In this document: positions 54,449 through 63,844 of the stretch, piece after piece
How positions within the stretch are numbered: the first letter of the stretch is position 1
Layout: each line of letters opens with the position of its first letter
Assembly: GCA_963732865.1 (NCBI GenBank)
Contig: CAVTBC010000002.1
Location: forward strand, 62,001-126,000
Length of the DNA stretch: 64,000 bases
From: JADLGL01 sp963732865
GTDB lineage: Bacteria > Pseudomonadota > Alphaproteobacteria > Rhizobiales > Kaistiaceae
Reading direction: 5' to 3'
Position numbers and translations under genes: made by a program
The notes under the pieces: model-generated
Told to the model about the DNA's origin: nothing
Database searches by the model: none
Seen by the model: the letters and a program-made list of their open reading frames with translations, nothing else

Positions 54449-55642
54449 ATGGCCGACAATCTGCCAAGCCCAATGCAATATCTCGACAAGGCAATGGGCG
54501 CGTTGCGCGACATGGGCCTCCTGCCCAGCAAGACCGAAGAAGCGCCAATAACGCATCTTCTCGAGCAGATTTCCGACCTCGACGAGGAGCGGGTGGTGGT
54601 CATCACCCGGACGCTGTCGCAGGCTTCAACGTTTAACGATGTGGTGCGCGAGCAGATTGCGGCGATGACCATCGGCGAGCGCTATCAGAAAATCGCCAAC
54701 TCCTTCAATTCCATCCGCGACGATGCCAAGTCGATGGTCGATCAGCTGGCTGACGGGAAGATCTCCTTCACCGAGAAGCTCTCCAATCTGTGGACCAAGA
54801 TGCGCCGCGGCGACATCGCCGATCGTTTCGACGACATCCGCAAGAATTACCTCGATGTCGCGCGCGACACGCGCGTGCAGATCGACCGCGAACACACGAT
54901 TCTCGAGGCCTACCGCGATTTCCGCGGCGCGCTGAAGCAATCGGAGGTTCTTGCCTTCGAAGTACTGAAGACGGCCGAGGGCAAGCTCGACGAGGTCAAG
55001 CGTGACCTTGCCGCCAAGTCCGACGCCGCCGGCCAGCCGACCGACGATCAGGCCGAACGGGCCCGCCGCGAGCTGGCGCGGGACGAGGCACTGCGCGCGG
55101 TGCAGGACATGGAGAAGCGGTATCAGATCGCCAAGGATCTCTCCGACAATCTGACCGTCGGCTACAACACCTCCGAGGTGGTGATGGCCCGCCTGATGCA
55201 GACGACCAGCGCCAAGGAGCGGGTCTATGCGCAGGCCGTCTCCTTCTTCTCCACCAACGAGACCGTGCTCACGGCGCTCAAGGCGTCCTTCACCGGACTG
55301 GCGGGCCTGCACGAAGCGACCCGCACCGTCGAGGAAATGAAGGAAGGCGTCTCCAAGAGCCTGGAGACGCTGTCCGAGATCGGCGACAAGGTTCAGGAAG
55401 CCGCGCTCCGGGCCGGCTATGGTCCGACCATTCGCGCCGACGCGGTCAAGAAGCTGGTCAATTCCGTCGTCAGCTTCCAGGAGCGCTCGCGCGATATCAT
55501 CGCCGAGATGCGGACGCTGGCCACCAAGAACGCCGAGGAAATCCGGGAATCGGTCGAGGACGGCAAGCGACGCATGGCGCGTCTGACGGAAGAGGCGTCG
55601 CAGTTGCCGCCGCCGGAACCGGCGCCGGCACCGGCCGCCTGA
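54449..55642 (+). CDS. All-helical protein, first gene of a three-gene locus
   Basis: The 397-residue protein is almost entirely alpha-helical and lacks a signal peptide or membrane helix. Conserved-looking blocks include HLLEQISDLDEERVVVITRT, KISFTEKLSNLWTKMRRGDI, VMARLMQTTSAKERVYAQAV and TNETVLTALKASFTGLAGLHEA. The C-terminal half faintly recalls the TelA/toxic-anion-resistance family. Database entries of this type are sometimes labelled 'cell surface protein', in my recollection, but I see no export signal. The ATG at 54449 has AGGA/GGGAG upstream; the open frame back to 54305 is rejected. DUF6384 follows 25 bases downstream. Confidence 0.75.
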   Translation: MADNLPSPMQYLDKAMGALRDMGLLPSKTEEAPITHLLEQISDLDEERVVVITRTLSQASTFNDVVREQIAAMTIGERYQKIANSFNSIRDDAKSMVDQLADGKISFTEKLSNLWTKMRRGDIADRFDDIRKNYLDVARDTRVQIDREHTILEAYRDFRGALKQSEVLAFEVLKTAEGKLDEVKRDLAAKSDAAGQPTDDQAERARRELARDEALRAVQDMEKRYQIAKDLSDNLTVGYNTSEVVMARLMQTTSAKERVYAQAVSFFSTNETVLTALKASFTGLAGLHEATRTVEEMKEGVSKSLETLSEIGDKVQEAALRAGYGPTIRADAVKKLVNSVVSFQERSRDIIAEMRTLATKNAEEIRESVEDGKRRMARLTEEASQLPPPEPAPAPAA

Positions 55643-55667
55643 TCCCGCCAGGGCGAGGAACAAGCGA

Positions 55668-56627
55668 ATGGCCGAGGCGGTTGCCGACGCGCAGCGCCCG
55701 CTCGACGATGTGATGATGGCGATGGACGTGGTCGACACGCTTCGCCATGGCGAAGCTTTGGTCGAACGCGAATTGTCGGCCGAGCAGCGCCGCACAAAGA
55801 TGATCGACCGACTGCGCGACATCTACAATTCGCAGGGCATTACCGTCTCCGACCGTATCCTGCAGGAAGGCGTCGAGGCGCTTGAGCAAGAGCGCTTCGT
55901 ATACAAACCGCGGCAGGGCGGCTTCGCCTTCACGCTGGCGCGCCTTTACGTCAACCGCGCCAGTGTCCTGCGCAATGTCGGCATCGGCATCGGCACGCTG
56001 ATCATCGGCACCGCGATCTGGTTCTTCGCCATCGAACAACCGCGCCAGCGCGGCATCGAAGCCGACCAGCAGGCGGCGATCGCGCTGCAGACCGAGCTTG
56101 GCGAAACGATCCCCGCCGACCTGACGCGGCTGAGCTTGGCAATTGCCGACGAAGCCAATGATCCGGCCGTTGCCGCCAATGCCGCGACGATCGCCTCGGA
56201 CGGGCGCGCCGCTGCCGCCACCGGCAACGCCGAAGCGGCGCGCGCCGCCGTCGCCAGCCTGGAGGCGACGCTGGCCGAACTGCGGCTGACCTACGACGTC
56301 CGGGTTGTGTCCCGGCCAGGCGTGCTGTCGGGTGTCTATCGCATTCCCGACGCTAATGCCGGGGCGCGCAATTACTATCTGATCGTCGAGGCGATCGGAC
56401 CCGACGGGCGGGCGATCCCGCGTTCGATCACCAGCGAAGAAGACGGCACGACGAAGACGGTGAGCATCTGGGGCGTCCGGGTGCCGGAGGCCGTCTACAA
56501 CGCCGTCGGCGCCGACAAGCAGAATGACGGCATCATCCAGAACGATCTCGTCGGCCAGAAAGAGCGCGGCGATCTCAATGTCACCTGGGACATGAGCACG
56601 CTCGGCGGCGCCATCACCAATTGGTAG
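55668..56627 (+). CDS. DUF6384 family membrane protein
   Basis: The 319-residue protein has a cytosolic N-terminal helical part (MMAMDVVDTLRHGEALVERE, VSDRILQEGVEALEQERF). One membrane helix follows near residues 103-122 (NVGIGIGTLIIGTAIWFFAI), then a helical stalk. The C-terminal domain is beta-rich (VYRIPDANAGARNYYLIVEAI, NVTWDMSTLGGAI). This architecture matches what I recall of DUF6384, a rhizobial family of unknown function. It is the middle gene of a three-gene unit. Its membrane anchor suggests it connects cytosolic and periplasmic parts of the system. Confidence 0.75.
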   Translation: MAEAVADAQRPLDDVMMAMDVVDTLRHGEALVERELSAEQRRTKMIDRLRDIYNSQGITVSDRILQEGVEALEQERFVYKPRQGGFAFTLARLYVNRASVLRNVGIGIGTLIIGTAIWFFAIEQPRQRGIEADQQAAIALQTELGETIPADLTRLSLAIADEANDPAVAANAATIASDGRAAAATGNAEAARAAVASLEATLAELRLTYDVRVVSRPGVLSGVYRIPDANAGARNYYLIVEAIGPDGRAIPRSITSEEDGTTKTVSIWGVRVPEAVYNAVGADKQNDGIIQNDLVGQKERGDLNVTWDMSTLGGAITNW

Positions 56628-56636
56628 GGAACGAAC

Positions 56637-58070
56637 TTGGTCGTATTTTCAACGGTTGAAAGCGGATCTATGACGGGCCGTCAGGCGATGGCCGAGATCG
56701 ACCGGGGCCTTGAAGCGCTGCGCAGCGAAGAAGCCCGGCTGACCCGCGAGCTGTCGGCAGTCACTGACAAGATCACCAAGGCGCAGGCGGACAAATCGGC
56801 TGCGCTCGGCGACCTTGCCCGGTTCAAGCTTGCCGCCGAGGGCGAGCAGGTTGGCGTCCGCCTCGATCAGGCGAGCAAGCAGGCCGGCGATTTGATGGCC
56901 TCCCGCACCAAGGCGATAGCCGAGCTGGAACAGAACCGGGCCGACCGGGGCGCCGCGCTGGCCGAACACCAGAAGAATCTCGAGGCGTTGCGGGGCGAAC
57001 TTGAACAAGTCGAGGACCGCATCGAGGAACTGACGGCGAAGGTGGACGAAAAGCTCGCCGCCGACCCCACCCACCAGCAATTGGTGGCGGCTGCGGAAAC
57101 CGAGGCGGCGACCGCTGAGGCCGCGGCCAAGAAGGCGGAGCAGGCGGAGGCGGACCGCAAAGCAAAGGGCGTCGCCTACCAGAAGGACATGCTGTTCATG
57201 TATCTGTGGCAGCGCCAATTCGGCACGCCGCAATACCGCCATGGCGGGCTCACCCGGACGCTCGACCGCTGGGTGTCCAACCTGATCGGCTATCTCGAGG
57301 CGCGGCCTTCCTTCGTGCTGCTCAACGAAATCCCGGCCCGTCTCATCAAGCACGCCGAGCAAGTGTCGGCCGCCGCGACCGAGGCCGCCCGAGCGGTCCA
57401 TGACTCGCAGAACAAGGCCCTGGCCGAAGTCGCCGGCGAAGACCTCGCGGGCCGCGCCGACGCGCTGGCGACGGGGATCGCAGCCCAGGAAGAAGCGATT
57501 GCGCCGATCGAAGCGGTCGTCGCCGATCTCGACAAACGCGCCACCGCCTTTGCCGCCGGCGAAGATGATGCGTTCAAGAAGGCCGTCGACGCGATGGCGC
57601 GCTCGATCGCTGCCGACGATCTGCGCGCCCTGAGGCTCGAAGCGGAGAAGACCCCCTCGCCCGAGGATGAACGCTTCGTCGAGCGGCTGGCGCGGGCGCG
57701 TTCCGAAATCGCCCGGCTTCAGCCGGACGCGGACAAATTGCGCCGGGACGTGTCGCAGGTGTCCGAACGGCGGCAGGATCTTCTCAAGATCGCACAGGAC
57801 TTCCGCCAGCGCGGCTGGGAGCATCGTGGCCACAGCTTCGACTTCGGTGACATGATGACCGGATTCATGCTTGGCCGGATCACCCGCGGCGTGTTCTGGG
57901 GTGGAATTTCCGGATCCCATCGCGGCATCGCCTATGGCCGCGGCGGCGGAGGCTTCGGCGGCTTTGGCGGTGGCGGCGGCGGTTTCGGCGGTGGCGGCTT
58001 CGGAGGCGGCGGCTTCCGGGGCGGCGGCGGTTTCGGCGGCGGCGGGTTCCGGACCGGCGGCGGCTTCTAG
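56637..58070 (+). CDS. Coiled-coil protein with glycine-rich C-terminus, third gene of the locus
   Basis: The 477-residue protein begins with about 150 residues of coiled coil (IDRGLEALRSEEARLTRELS, EQVEDRIEELTAKVDEKLA). A central globular part follows (MYLWQRQFGTPQYRHGGLTR, LDRWVSNLIGYLEAR) and more coiled coil. A short hydrophobic/glycine patch (DMMTGFMLGRITRGVFWGG) leads to a tail of about 50 residues made almost only of glycine and phenylalanine. Such GGFGGGG tails are known from TPM-type and membrane-repair-associated proteins. The TTG at 56637 has AGGGA upstream; an ATG at 56670 is an alternative start. The stop overlaps the stop of the receiver gene on the other strand. Confidence 0.72.
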   Translation: MVVFSTVESGSMTGRQAMAEIDRGLEALRSEEARLTRELSAVTDKITKAQADKSAALGDLARFKLAAEGEQVGVRLDQASKQAGDLMASRTKAIAELEQNRADRGAALAEHQKNLEALRGELEQVEDRIEELTAKVDEKLAADPTHQQLVAAAETEAATAEAAAKKAEQAEADRKAKGVAYQKDMLFMYLWQRQFGTPQYRHGGLTRTLDRWVSNLIGYLEARPSFVLLNEIPARLIKHAEQVSAAATEAARAVHDSQNKALAEVAGEDLAGRADALATGIAAQEEAIAPIEAVVADLDKRATAFAAGEDDAFKKAVDAMARSIAADDLRALRLEAEKTPSPEDERFVERLARARSEIARLQPDADKLRRDVSQVSERRQDLLKIAQDFRQRGWEHRGHSFDFGDMMTGFMLGRITRGVFWGGISGSHRGIAYGRGGGGFGGFGGGGGGFGGGGFGGGGFRGGGGFGGGGFRTGGGF

Positions 58071-58537
58071 ACCAACTGCGCCATTTCCAGTTGGCGGTCG
58101 CTTTGGATGCCAAGGCGAACCTTGAGCCATTTCAGTTCCTGATCACGCGCCCGGCTGCGGATGACTTCCCACACCGTGTGCGACAGCAGCGGAAGCATCA
58201 GCGGCTTGACGATGTAGCCGTTGGCGCCCAGCGCAAAGGCCCGGTCGCAGACATCCTCCTCTCTGGACGCCGACAGGATAATCACCGGCATCACCGACAA
58301 TTCGTCGTCCCGGCGGCATGCCGACAGGAATTGCAGACCATCAAGGCCAGGAAGGTTGATATCGACGATTGCCAGATCGAAGGCGTGCTTGCGCACGAGC
58401 TGGAGGGCCATATTGCCATCGCGACAGACAGTTACCTGATGTCCGTGATCGGCAAGCGCCGCGGTAACGGTCATACCAACGGTTGGATCGGCATCGGCGA
58501 GGAGCAAATTGTAATTGCTGTCGAGCGGACTAGGCAT
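58067..58537 (-). CDS. Single-domain response regulator (receiver)
   Basis: The 156-residue protein is essentially a stand-alone receiver domain. The acidic pocket is in LLLADADPT, the phospho-acceptor is D59 (LAIVDINLPGLDGLQ), and the conserved lysine lies in YIVKPL. The C-terminal 30 residues (LKWLKVRLGIQSDRQLEMAQ) form a helix without DNA-binding features. The ATG at 58537 has GGAGG five bases upstream and is preferred to one at 58561. It is convergent with the three-gene coiled-coil locus, so it may signal to it or be independent. Confidence 0.88.
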   Translation of the reverse strand: MPSPLDSNYNLLLADADPTVGMTVTAALADHGHQVTVCRDGNMALQLVRKHAFDLAIVDINLPGLDGLQFLSACRRDDELSVMPVIILSASREEDVCDRAFALGANGYIVKPLMLPLLSHTVWEVIRSRARDQELKWLKVRLGIQSDRQLEMAQLV

Positions 58538-58817
58538 GAAACCTCCAACGCAGGACTTCACTCCTATTGCTGATGTCGTTTCAGTTTCGTTTCTTCGATC
58601 GTTAAACCTTAGTCGAACTTAACACACTTGCCGGTAAATCCGCTGGCCATTGGTATTTCTCTGTTTCAGAACAATGCCTTACCGGTTGCAACTCGGCGAG
58701 CGGGACGGGCGCAGGCTCCGGCGCCGCTCCGTTCGACCGGCCCAGGCCGGGCCTCGTTTGTCGGGTCCGGCGAAAGCCGCTATAGAGGCGCCCCATTCTG
58801 ACCAGCCGAGACCGACC

Positions 58818-59724
58818 ATGAGCGCGAACCCCGCGGAAGGCGACACCGACCATGTGGCGCGGGCGCGGATCATTTCGACCGCCCTGCCTTATATGCTGCG
58901 CTATGAAGGCCAGACGATCGTCGTCAAATATGGCGGGTCTGCCATGGGCGACGCCGAGATCGCCAAGACCTTCGCCCGCGACATAACCCTCCTGGAAATC
59001 TCCGGCATCCTGCCGGTGGTGATCCATGGCGGCGGCCCGCAGATCGGCCGCGATGCTGAAGCAGCTCGGCATCGCCAGCGAGTTCCGCGGCGGCCTGCGC
59101 GTCACCGACGAGAAGACTGTGGAAGTCGTCGAGATGGTGCTCGCCGGCTCGATCAACAAAGAGATCGTCATGTCGATCAACGCCGAAGGCGGCAAGGCGG
59201 TCGGCCTGTGCGGCAAGGACGGCAACATGGTCGTGGCGCGCAAGCTGACGCGCCGCGAGATCGATCCGGAATCCAACATCGAGCGCGTCATCGATCTCGG
59301 CTTCGTCGGCGAGCCGGAGAAGGTCAATCGCAGCGTCATCGACATGGTCTCGCAGGCCGGGTTGATCCCGGTGATCGCGCCCGTCGCTCCCGGCAAGGAT
59401 GGCGCGACCTACAACATCAACGCCGATACTTTCGCCGGGGCGATCGCCGGAGCGATCGGCGCGGCGCGCCTTCTCCTCCTCACCGACGTGCCGGGCGTCC
59501 TCGACGCCGACAAGAAGCTCATCAAGCAGTTGACGGTCGACGAAGCGCGCGACCTGATCGCCAAGGGCGTCATCGCCGGCGGCATGATCCCCAAGGTCGA
59601 GACCTGCATCGAGGCGCTGGAGCAGGGCGTCGAGGGTGTCGTCATCCTTGACGGCTCGACGCCGCATGCGGTGCTTCTGGAACTCTTCACCGAGGCCGGC
59701 GCGGGCACGCTGATCACCAAATGA
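58818..59724 (+). CDS. argB: Acetylglutamate kinase, one frame break
   Basis: The corrected product has 301 residues. It phosphorylates N-acetylglutamate in arginine synthesis. The first frame has TIVVKYGGSAMGDAEIAKTF and VVIHGGGPQI. After HGGGPQI one extra base near 59046 shifts the frame, and the second frame continues AAMLKQLGIASEFRGGLRVT, VGLCGKDGNMV and INADTFAGAIAGAIGAARL. Without correction the gene would be interrupted at about residue 76. ArgB is a core biosynthetic enzyme, so a sequence error is likely. The last four bases overlap the next start (ATGA). Confidence 0.92.
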
Positions 59725-60464
59725 GCGAAGCCGCAATCCGCCCCGGCACCGACCCGGATGACGATCTCGGCCGGTTTGCCGGCATCGACAGCTGGGTGTT
59801 CGATCTCGACGATACGCTCTACGCGATCGGGCCGGAGCTGGCGGCTTTGTTCGACGACCGGATGCGTTCCTTCATCGAGCGTGCGGTCGGGGTGGGACCC
59901 AGGGAAGCGAGCGCCATGCAGGAGGACCTCTTCCGCCGTCACGGCGCTACAGCGCGCGGGCTAATGATCGAGCATGGCGTGCAGCCGGACGATTTCCTCG
60001 ACTATGTCCATGACGTCGACCACTCAACGATCGAACCCGACCCCAAGCTCATGGCGGTGATCGCGGCCTTGCCGGGCAAGCACTACATCCTGACCAACAG
60101 CCCGCGGCGGCATGCGGAGCGGACGATCGAACGGCTGGGCGCCACGGACCATTTTGCCGATATCTTCGACTTCGCCAGTTCCGGCAGCCACGCCAAGCCG
60201 CATCGCCACGCCTATGAGAATCTGATCGCGAAGACCGGCGCGGTGCCGGCGCGGTCGGCCATGTTCGAAGATATTGCCGGCAACCTCGTCGAGCCGCAGG
60301 CGCTCGGCATGACGACCGTGCTGGTCGTCCCACCGCGGACGCGAACGTTGTTCCGCGGGTCGTGGGACCTGGAAGCGGGCGCCAGACCGGCGGTCGATTT
60401 CATCACAGACCACCTCACCGGATTCCTGACCGCCGTCCTGGCGGGAATCGCACCAGCGAATTGA
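59721..60464 (+). CDS. Pyrimidine 5'-nucleotidase-type HAD phosphatase
   Basis: The 247-residue haloacid dehalogenase-fold phosphatase has motif I VFDLDDTLY, motif II ILTNSPRRHA and motif III near SGSHAKPH, followed by the acidic motif FEDIAGNL. This is the SDT1/PhnX-like group annotated as pyrimidine 5'-nucleotidase, common between argB and dapD in rhizobia. It overlaps argB by four bases and precedes dapD by 58 bases. Substrate is not proven. Confidence 0.9.
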   Translation: MSEAAIRPGTDPDDDLGRFAGIDSWVFDLDDTLYAIGPELAALFDDRMRSFIERAVGVGPREASAMQEDLFRRHGATARGLMIEHGVQPDDFLDYVHDVDHSTIEPDPKLMAVIAALPGKHYILTNSPRRHAERTIERLGATDHFADIFDFASSGSHAKPHRHAYENLIAKTGAVPARSAMFEDIAGNLVEPQALGMTTVLVVPPRTRTLFRGSWDLEAGARPAVDFITDHLTGFLTAVLAGIAPAN

Positions 60465-60522
60465 CTGGACGAGCGCCGCGTCTAAGGTCGCCGCGCTCCC
60501 GAGCACAAGGTTCACACGCTTC

Positions 60523-61371
60523 ATGACGACCAATTCCGCCGCCCTTCAGACCATCATCGACGCCGCGTTCGAGGATCGCGCCGCGATCGGCGCCGATACG
60601 CAGGGCGATGTTCGCGATGCGGTTGAGCGGGCGCTCGATCTTCTCGGCGCCGGGACGGTCCGCGTTGCCGAAAAGATCAACGGCGAATGGACCGTCAATC
60701 AGTGGCTCAAGAAGGCGGTGCTGCTCTATTTCCGTCTGACGCCGACGCATCTCATTCCCGGCGGCCCGGGCGGGGCGAACTGGTTCGACAAGATGGATTC
60801 GAAATATGCCGGCTGGGGCGAGAAGGAATTCGCCGCCGCCGGCATCCGCGCAGCGCCGGGCTCGCTCGTCCGCCGCTCGGCCTATATCGCGCCGGGCGTC
60901 GTGCTGCTGCCGTCCTTCGTCAATCTCGGCGCCTATGTCAATTCGGGCTCGATGATCGACGGCTGGTCGACGGTCGGCTCCTGCGCGCAGGTCGGCAAGA
61001 ACGTCCATGTCTCGGGCGGCGCCGGCATTGGCGGTGTGCTTGAGCCGCTGCAGGCGGGGCCGGTGATCATCGAAGACAATTGCTTCATCGGCGCCCGCGC
61101 CGAGGTGGCCGAAGGCGTCATCGTCGGGGAAGGTTCCGTGCTGTCGATGGGCGTTTATATCGGCGCTTCGACGAAGATCATCGATCGGGCCACGGGCGAG
61201 ATCTTCATGGGCCGCGTTCCGCCCTACTCTGTGGTGGTGTCGGGGACGCTGCCGGGCAAGCCGCTGCCGGACGGGTCGCCCGGTCCGTCGCTCTATTGCG
61301 CCGTCATCGTCAAGCGCGTTGACGAGCGGACCCGTTCGAAGACATCGATCAACGAATTGCTGCGGGACTGA
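60523..61371 (+). CDS. dapD: 2,3,4,5-tetrahydropyridine-2,6-dicarboxylate N-succinyltransferase
   Basis: The 282-residue trimeric enzyme adds succinyl-CoA to tetrahydrodipicolinate in lysine and meso-diaminopimelate synthesis. The helical N-terminus (NGEWTVNQWLKKAVLLYFRL) is followed by a left-handed beta helix of hexapeptide repeats. It includes PSFVNLGAYVNSGSMIDGWS, VHVSGGAGIGGVLEP and DNCFIGARAEVAEGVIVGEG. The length is normal. It is followed by a DUF805 gene and dapE, which acts two steps later in the same pathway. Confidence 0.96.
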   Translation: MTTNSAALQTIIDAAFEDRAAIGADTQGDVRDAVERALDLLGAGTVRVAEKINGEWTVNQWLKKAVLLYFRLTPTHLIPGGPGGANWFDKMDSKYAGWGEKEFAAAGIRAAPGSLVRRSAYIAPGVVLLPSFVNLGAYVNSGSMIDGWSTVGSCAQVGKNVHVSGGAGIGGVLEPLQAGPVIIEDNCFIGARAEVAEGVIVGEGSVLSMGVYIGASTKIIDRATGEIFMGRVPPYSVVVSGTLPGKPLPDGSPGPSLYCAVIVKRVDERTRSKTSINELLRD

Positions 61372-61397
61372 CGTCCACCAATGGGAACAGAAGCCAC

Positions 61398-61832
61398 ATG
61401 GGCCTGACCTGGCTCTTCTTCAGCTTCCAAGGCCGCATCAACCGCGCGGTCTGGTGGGGCGTCTATGTGGGCCTCGCCTTGGTCAGCATGGCGCTGACGT
61501 TGATGCAAGGCCAGTCCAGCGGCGCTATCTACGCGATCATGGACCTGGCGCTGGCCGGCCTGCAAATTGCGCCTGCCGTCAAACGTCTCCATGACAGCAA
61601 TAAGAGCCCACAACTGCTTTGGCTCTATTTCGGTGCGCCGGGCGTGCTGGCCGTGCTGGCCCTCGTCGTCCTGCCGCCTACCTCTTTCGCCGTCGTGCTG
61701 CTTTTCGCGGCGCTCTGCATTGCCATCTGGGGTATTATCGATCTTGGGGCTACCCCAGGCACGCACGGCGACAACCGCCACGGCCCGGACCCGCTGGACG
61801 GAAAACCGCCAGGCGGCATGACCCGGACCTAG
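61398..61832 (+). CDS. DUF805 family membrane protein
   Basis: The 144-residue protein has the DUF805 signature LFFSFQGRINRAVWWGVYVG near the N-terminus. Four hydrophobic helices follow, with AVKRLHDSNKSPQLLWLYF between the second and third. It sits between dapD and dapE, with dapE starting five bases after its stop. Its function is unknown, and its place within the lysine/peptidoglycan genes is conserved in some rhizobia, in my recollection. Confidence 0.88.
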   Translation: MGLTWLFFSFQGRINRAVWWGVYVGLALVSMALTLMQGQSSGAIYAIMDLALAGLQIAPAVKRLHDSNKSPQLLWLYFGAPGVLAVLALVVLPPTSFAVVLLFAALCIAIWGIIDLGATPGTHGDNRHGPDPLDGKPPGGMTRT

Positions 61833-61836
61833 TCGC

Positions 61837-62982
61837 TTGAACGCCACCGCGCTCCTCCAGAATCTTATCCGCTGCGAATCGGTGACACCGGTTGAGGGCG
61901 GCGCGTTGGCGCTGCTCGAGCGGGTGCTGCATCCGGCGGGCTTCATCGTCGACCGGCCGGTCTTCTCCGACGCGGATACGCCGGATGTCGAGAATCTCTT
62001 CGCCACCATCGGCAGCGGCGGCCCGCATCTCGTCTTTGCCGGGCACACCGACGTGGTGCCGACCGGCCCCGAAGGAAAGTGGACGCATCCGCCGTTCGCG
62101 GCCGAGATCGCCGACGGCGTGCTCTATGGACGGGGCAGCGCCGACATGAAGGGCGGCATCGCCTGCTTCGTAGCCGCCGCGCTCGACTGGCTGAGTGGCG
62201 GCGAACGGCCCGGCAGGATCAGCTTCCTCATCACCGGCGACGAAGAGGGTCCGGCGATCAACGGCACGGTGAAGCTGCTCGAATGGGCAGCCGAGCGCGG
62301 CCATCGCTTCGACGCCTGCATCGTCGGCGAACCTACCAACGCGACGCGTATCGGCGAGGCGATCAAGGTCGGCCGCCGGGGGAGCGTCTCCGGCATGATC
62401 ACGGTCGCCGGCAAGCAGGGCCACGTCGCCCATCCGCATCTGGCAGACAACCCGGTGCCGCGTCTGCTGAAGCTGGCATCGGCGCTCGCCGATGAACGCT
62501 TCGACGAAGGCAATGACCGCTTCCCGCCGACCAATCTCGAAGTGACTTCCGTCGATGTCGGCAACCCGACCTTCAACGTCATCCCGGCCTCGGCCAGCGC
62601 ACGCTTCAACGTCCGCTTCACCGACGACTGGACCTATGAGACGATGACGGCGCGCATCGGGTCCATCCTTGATGCGGCGAATGCTGGCCCCTACGCGCTC
62701 GACTTCGTCCGCTTCAACAGCCCCGCCTTCCACACCGATGCGGGATCGCTGATCGACCCTCTCGCCGCGGCGATCGCGGCCGAAACTGGCCTGACGCCGG
62801 AACGATCGACCAATGGCGGCACGTCGGACGCGCGCTTCATCAAGGCCTATTGCCCGGTGATCGAGTTCGGCCTCGTCCACGCCACGATCCACCAGATCGA
62901 CGAGCGGGTCCCCGTGGCGGATGTCGAACTCCTGACCCGCATCTACCGGCGCTTCATCGAAAGCTATTTCGCCGGCGCATAA
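61837..62982 (+). CDS. dapE: Succinyl-diaminopimelate desuccinylase
   Basis: The 381-residue M20 metallopeptidase-fold enzyme removes succinate from N-succinyl-LL-diaminopimelate. The metal and catalytic motifs are FAGHTDVVPTG, GRGSADMKGGIA, the catalytic GDEEGPAING and the C-terminal VHATIHQIDERV. The start is a TTG at 61837 (MNATALLQNLIRCESVTP). This matches the family N-terminus and lies just after the DUF805 stop. It is convergent with truA, overlapping by 19 bases. Confidence 0.95.
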   Translation: MNATALLQNLIRCESVTPVEGGALALLERVLHPAGFIVDRPVFSDADTPDVENLFATIGSGGPHLVFAGHTDVVPTGPEGKWTHPPFAAEIADGVLYGRGSADMKGGIACFVAAALDWLSGGERPGRISFLITGDEEGPAINGTVKLLEWAAERGHRFDACIVGEPTNATRIGEAIKVGRRGSVSGMITVAGKQGHVAHPHLADNPVPRLLKLASALADERFDEGNDRFPPTNLEVTSVDVGNPTFNVIPASASARFNVRFTDDWTYETMTARIGSILDAANAGPYALDFVRFNSPAFHTDAGSLIDPLAAAIAAETGLTPERSTNGGTSDARFIKAYCPVIEFGLVHATIHQIDERVPVADVELLTRIYRRFIESYFAGA

Positions 62983-63713
62983 TCGACGCGGACGAGATAA
63001 AGCCCGTGCGGCGGCGCCAGCGGACCGCAGGCGGCGCGATCCCGCGCTTCGAGCGCCGCGCCGACGCGTTCGACCGGCCAGGCGCCCGTCCCCACCCGTG
63101 CCAGCGTGCCGACCATCGAGCGCACTTGGCTGTGCAGGAAGGAACGAGCCGAGGCGGTGACGTGGATCTCATCGCCGACGCTTGCCACGTCGAGGCGGTC
63201 CAGCGTCTTCATCGGCGATTTGGCCTGGCAGTCGGCGGCGCGGAAAGTCGTGAAATCGTGGTGACCGAGGAGTTGGTCTGCGCCGCGCTGCATGGCGTCG
63301 ATATCGAGCGGCGAAGCGACCTGCCAGGCCCGCTCGCGGTCGAGCGCCAGCGGCGGCCGGCGGCTCCGGATGCGATAGAGATAGTGGCGCGCCGTGGCCG
63401 ACAGCCGGGCGTCGAAATTCGCGGCGGCCTCTTCTGCCGCCAGAATCACGATCGGCTGGCCGCGCAGATGGGCGTTGAGCCCATCGCGGATGGTGTCGGC
63501 CGGGAAATCGCGAACAAGGTCGAAATGCACGACTTGGCCCAGGGCATGCACGCCCGCATCGGTGCGGCCAGCGGCCTTGATCGTGACCGCTTCGCCCGAG
63601 AGCCGTTCGATCGCGGCCTCGACCTCGCCCTGGACGGACCGGCCGTTCGTCTGCCGCTGCCAGCCGACATAGGGAGTGCCCTCATATTCGATGGTTAGTC
63701 TAAACCGGCTCAT
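62964..63713 (-). CDS. truA: tRNA pseudouridine synthase A
   Basis: The 249-residue enzyme makes pseudouridine at positions 38-40 of the tRNA anticodon arm. The N-terminus is MSRFRLTIEYEGTPYVGWQRQ, and the catalytic aspartate lies in AAGRTDAGVHALGQV. FLHSQVRSMVGTLARVG and a late VGAALEARDRAACGPLAPPHG complete the fold. The ATG at 63713 gives the canonical start; the open frame to 63845 is rejected. It overlaps the end of dapE and is divergent from the AI-2E family gene. Confidence 0.95.
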   Translation of the reverse strand: MSRFRLTIEYEGTPYVGWQRQTNGRSVQGEVEAAIERLSGEAVTIKAAGRTDAGVHALGQVVHFDLVRDFPADTIRDGLNAHLRGQPIVILAAEEAAANFDARLSATARHYLYRIRSRRPPLALDRERAWQVASPLDIDAMQRGADQLLGHHDFTTFRAADCQAKSPMKTLDRLDVASVGDEIHVTASARSFLHSQVRSMVGTLARVGTGAWPVERVGAALEARDRAACGPLAPPHGLYLVRVDYAPAK

Positions 63714-63844
63714 CGCCTTCCAGGCCCTGCAGCGGGCGCCGGCAATAGCACCTTCGAGCGCGGGCAACAAAGGGTGCCGCCGCCGGGAAACATTGGATAG
63801 ACTGCGGTTTGACCGCAGCGATCGGCGGCCGCGATGATGGTGCA

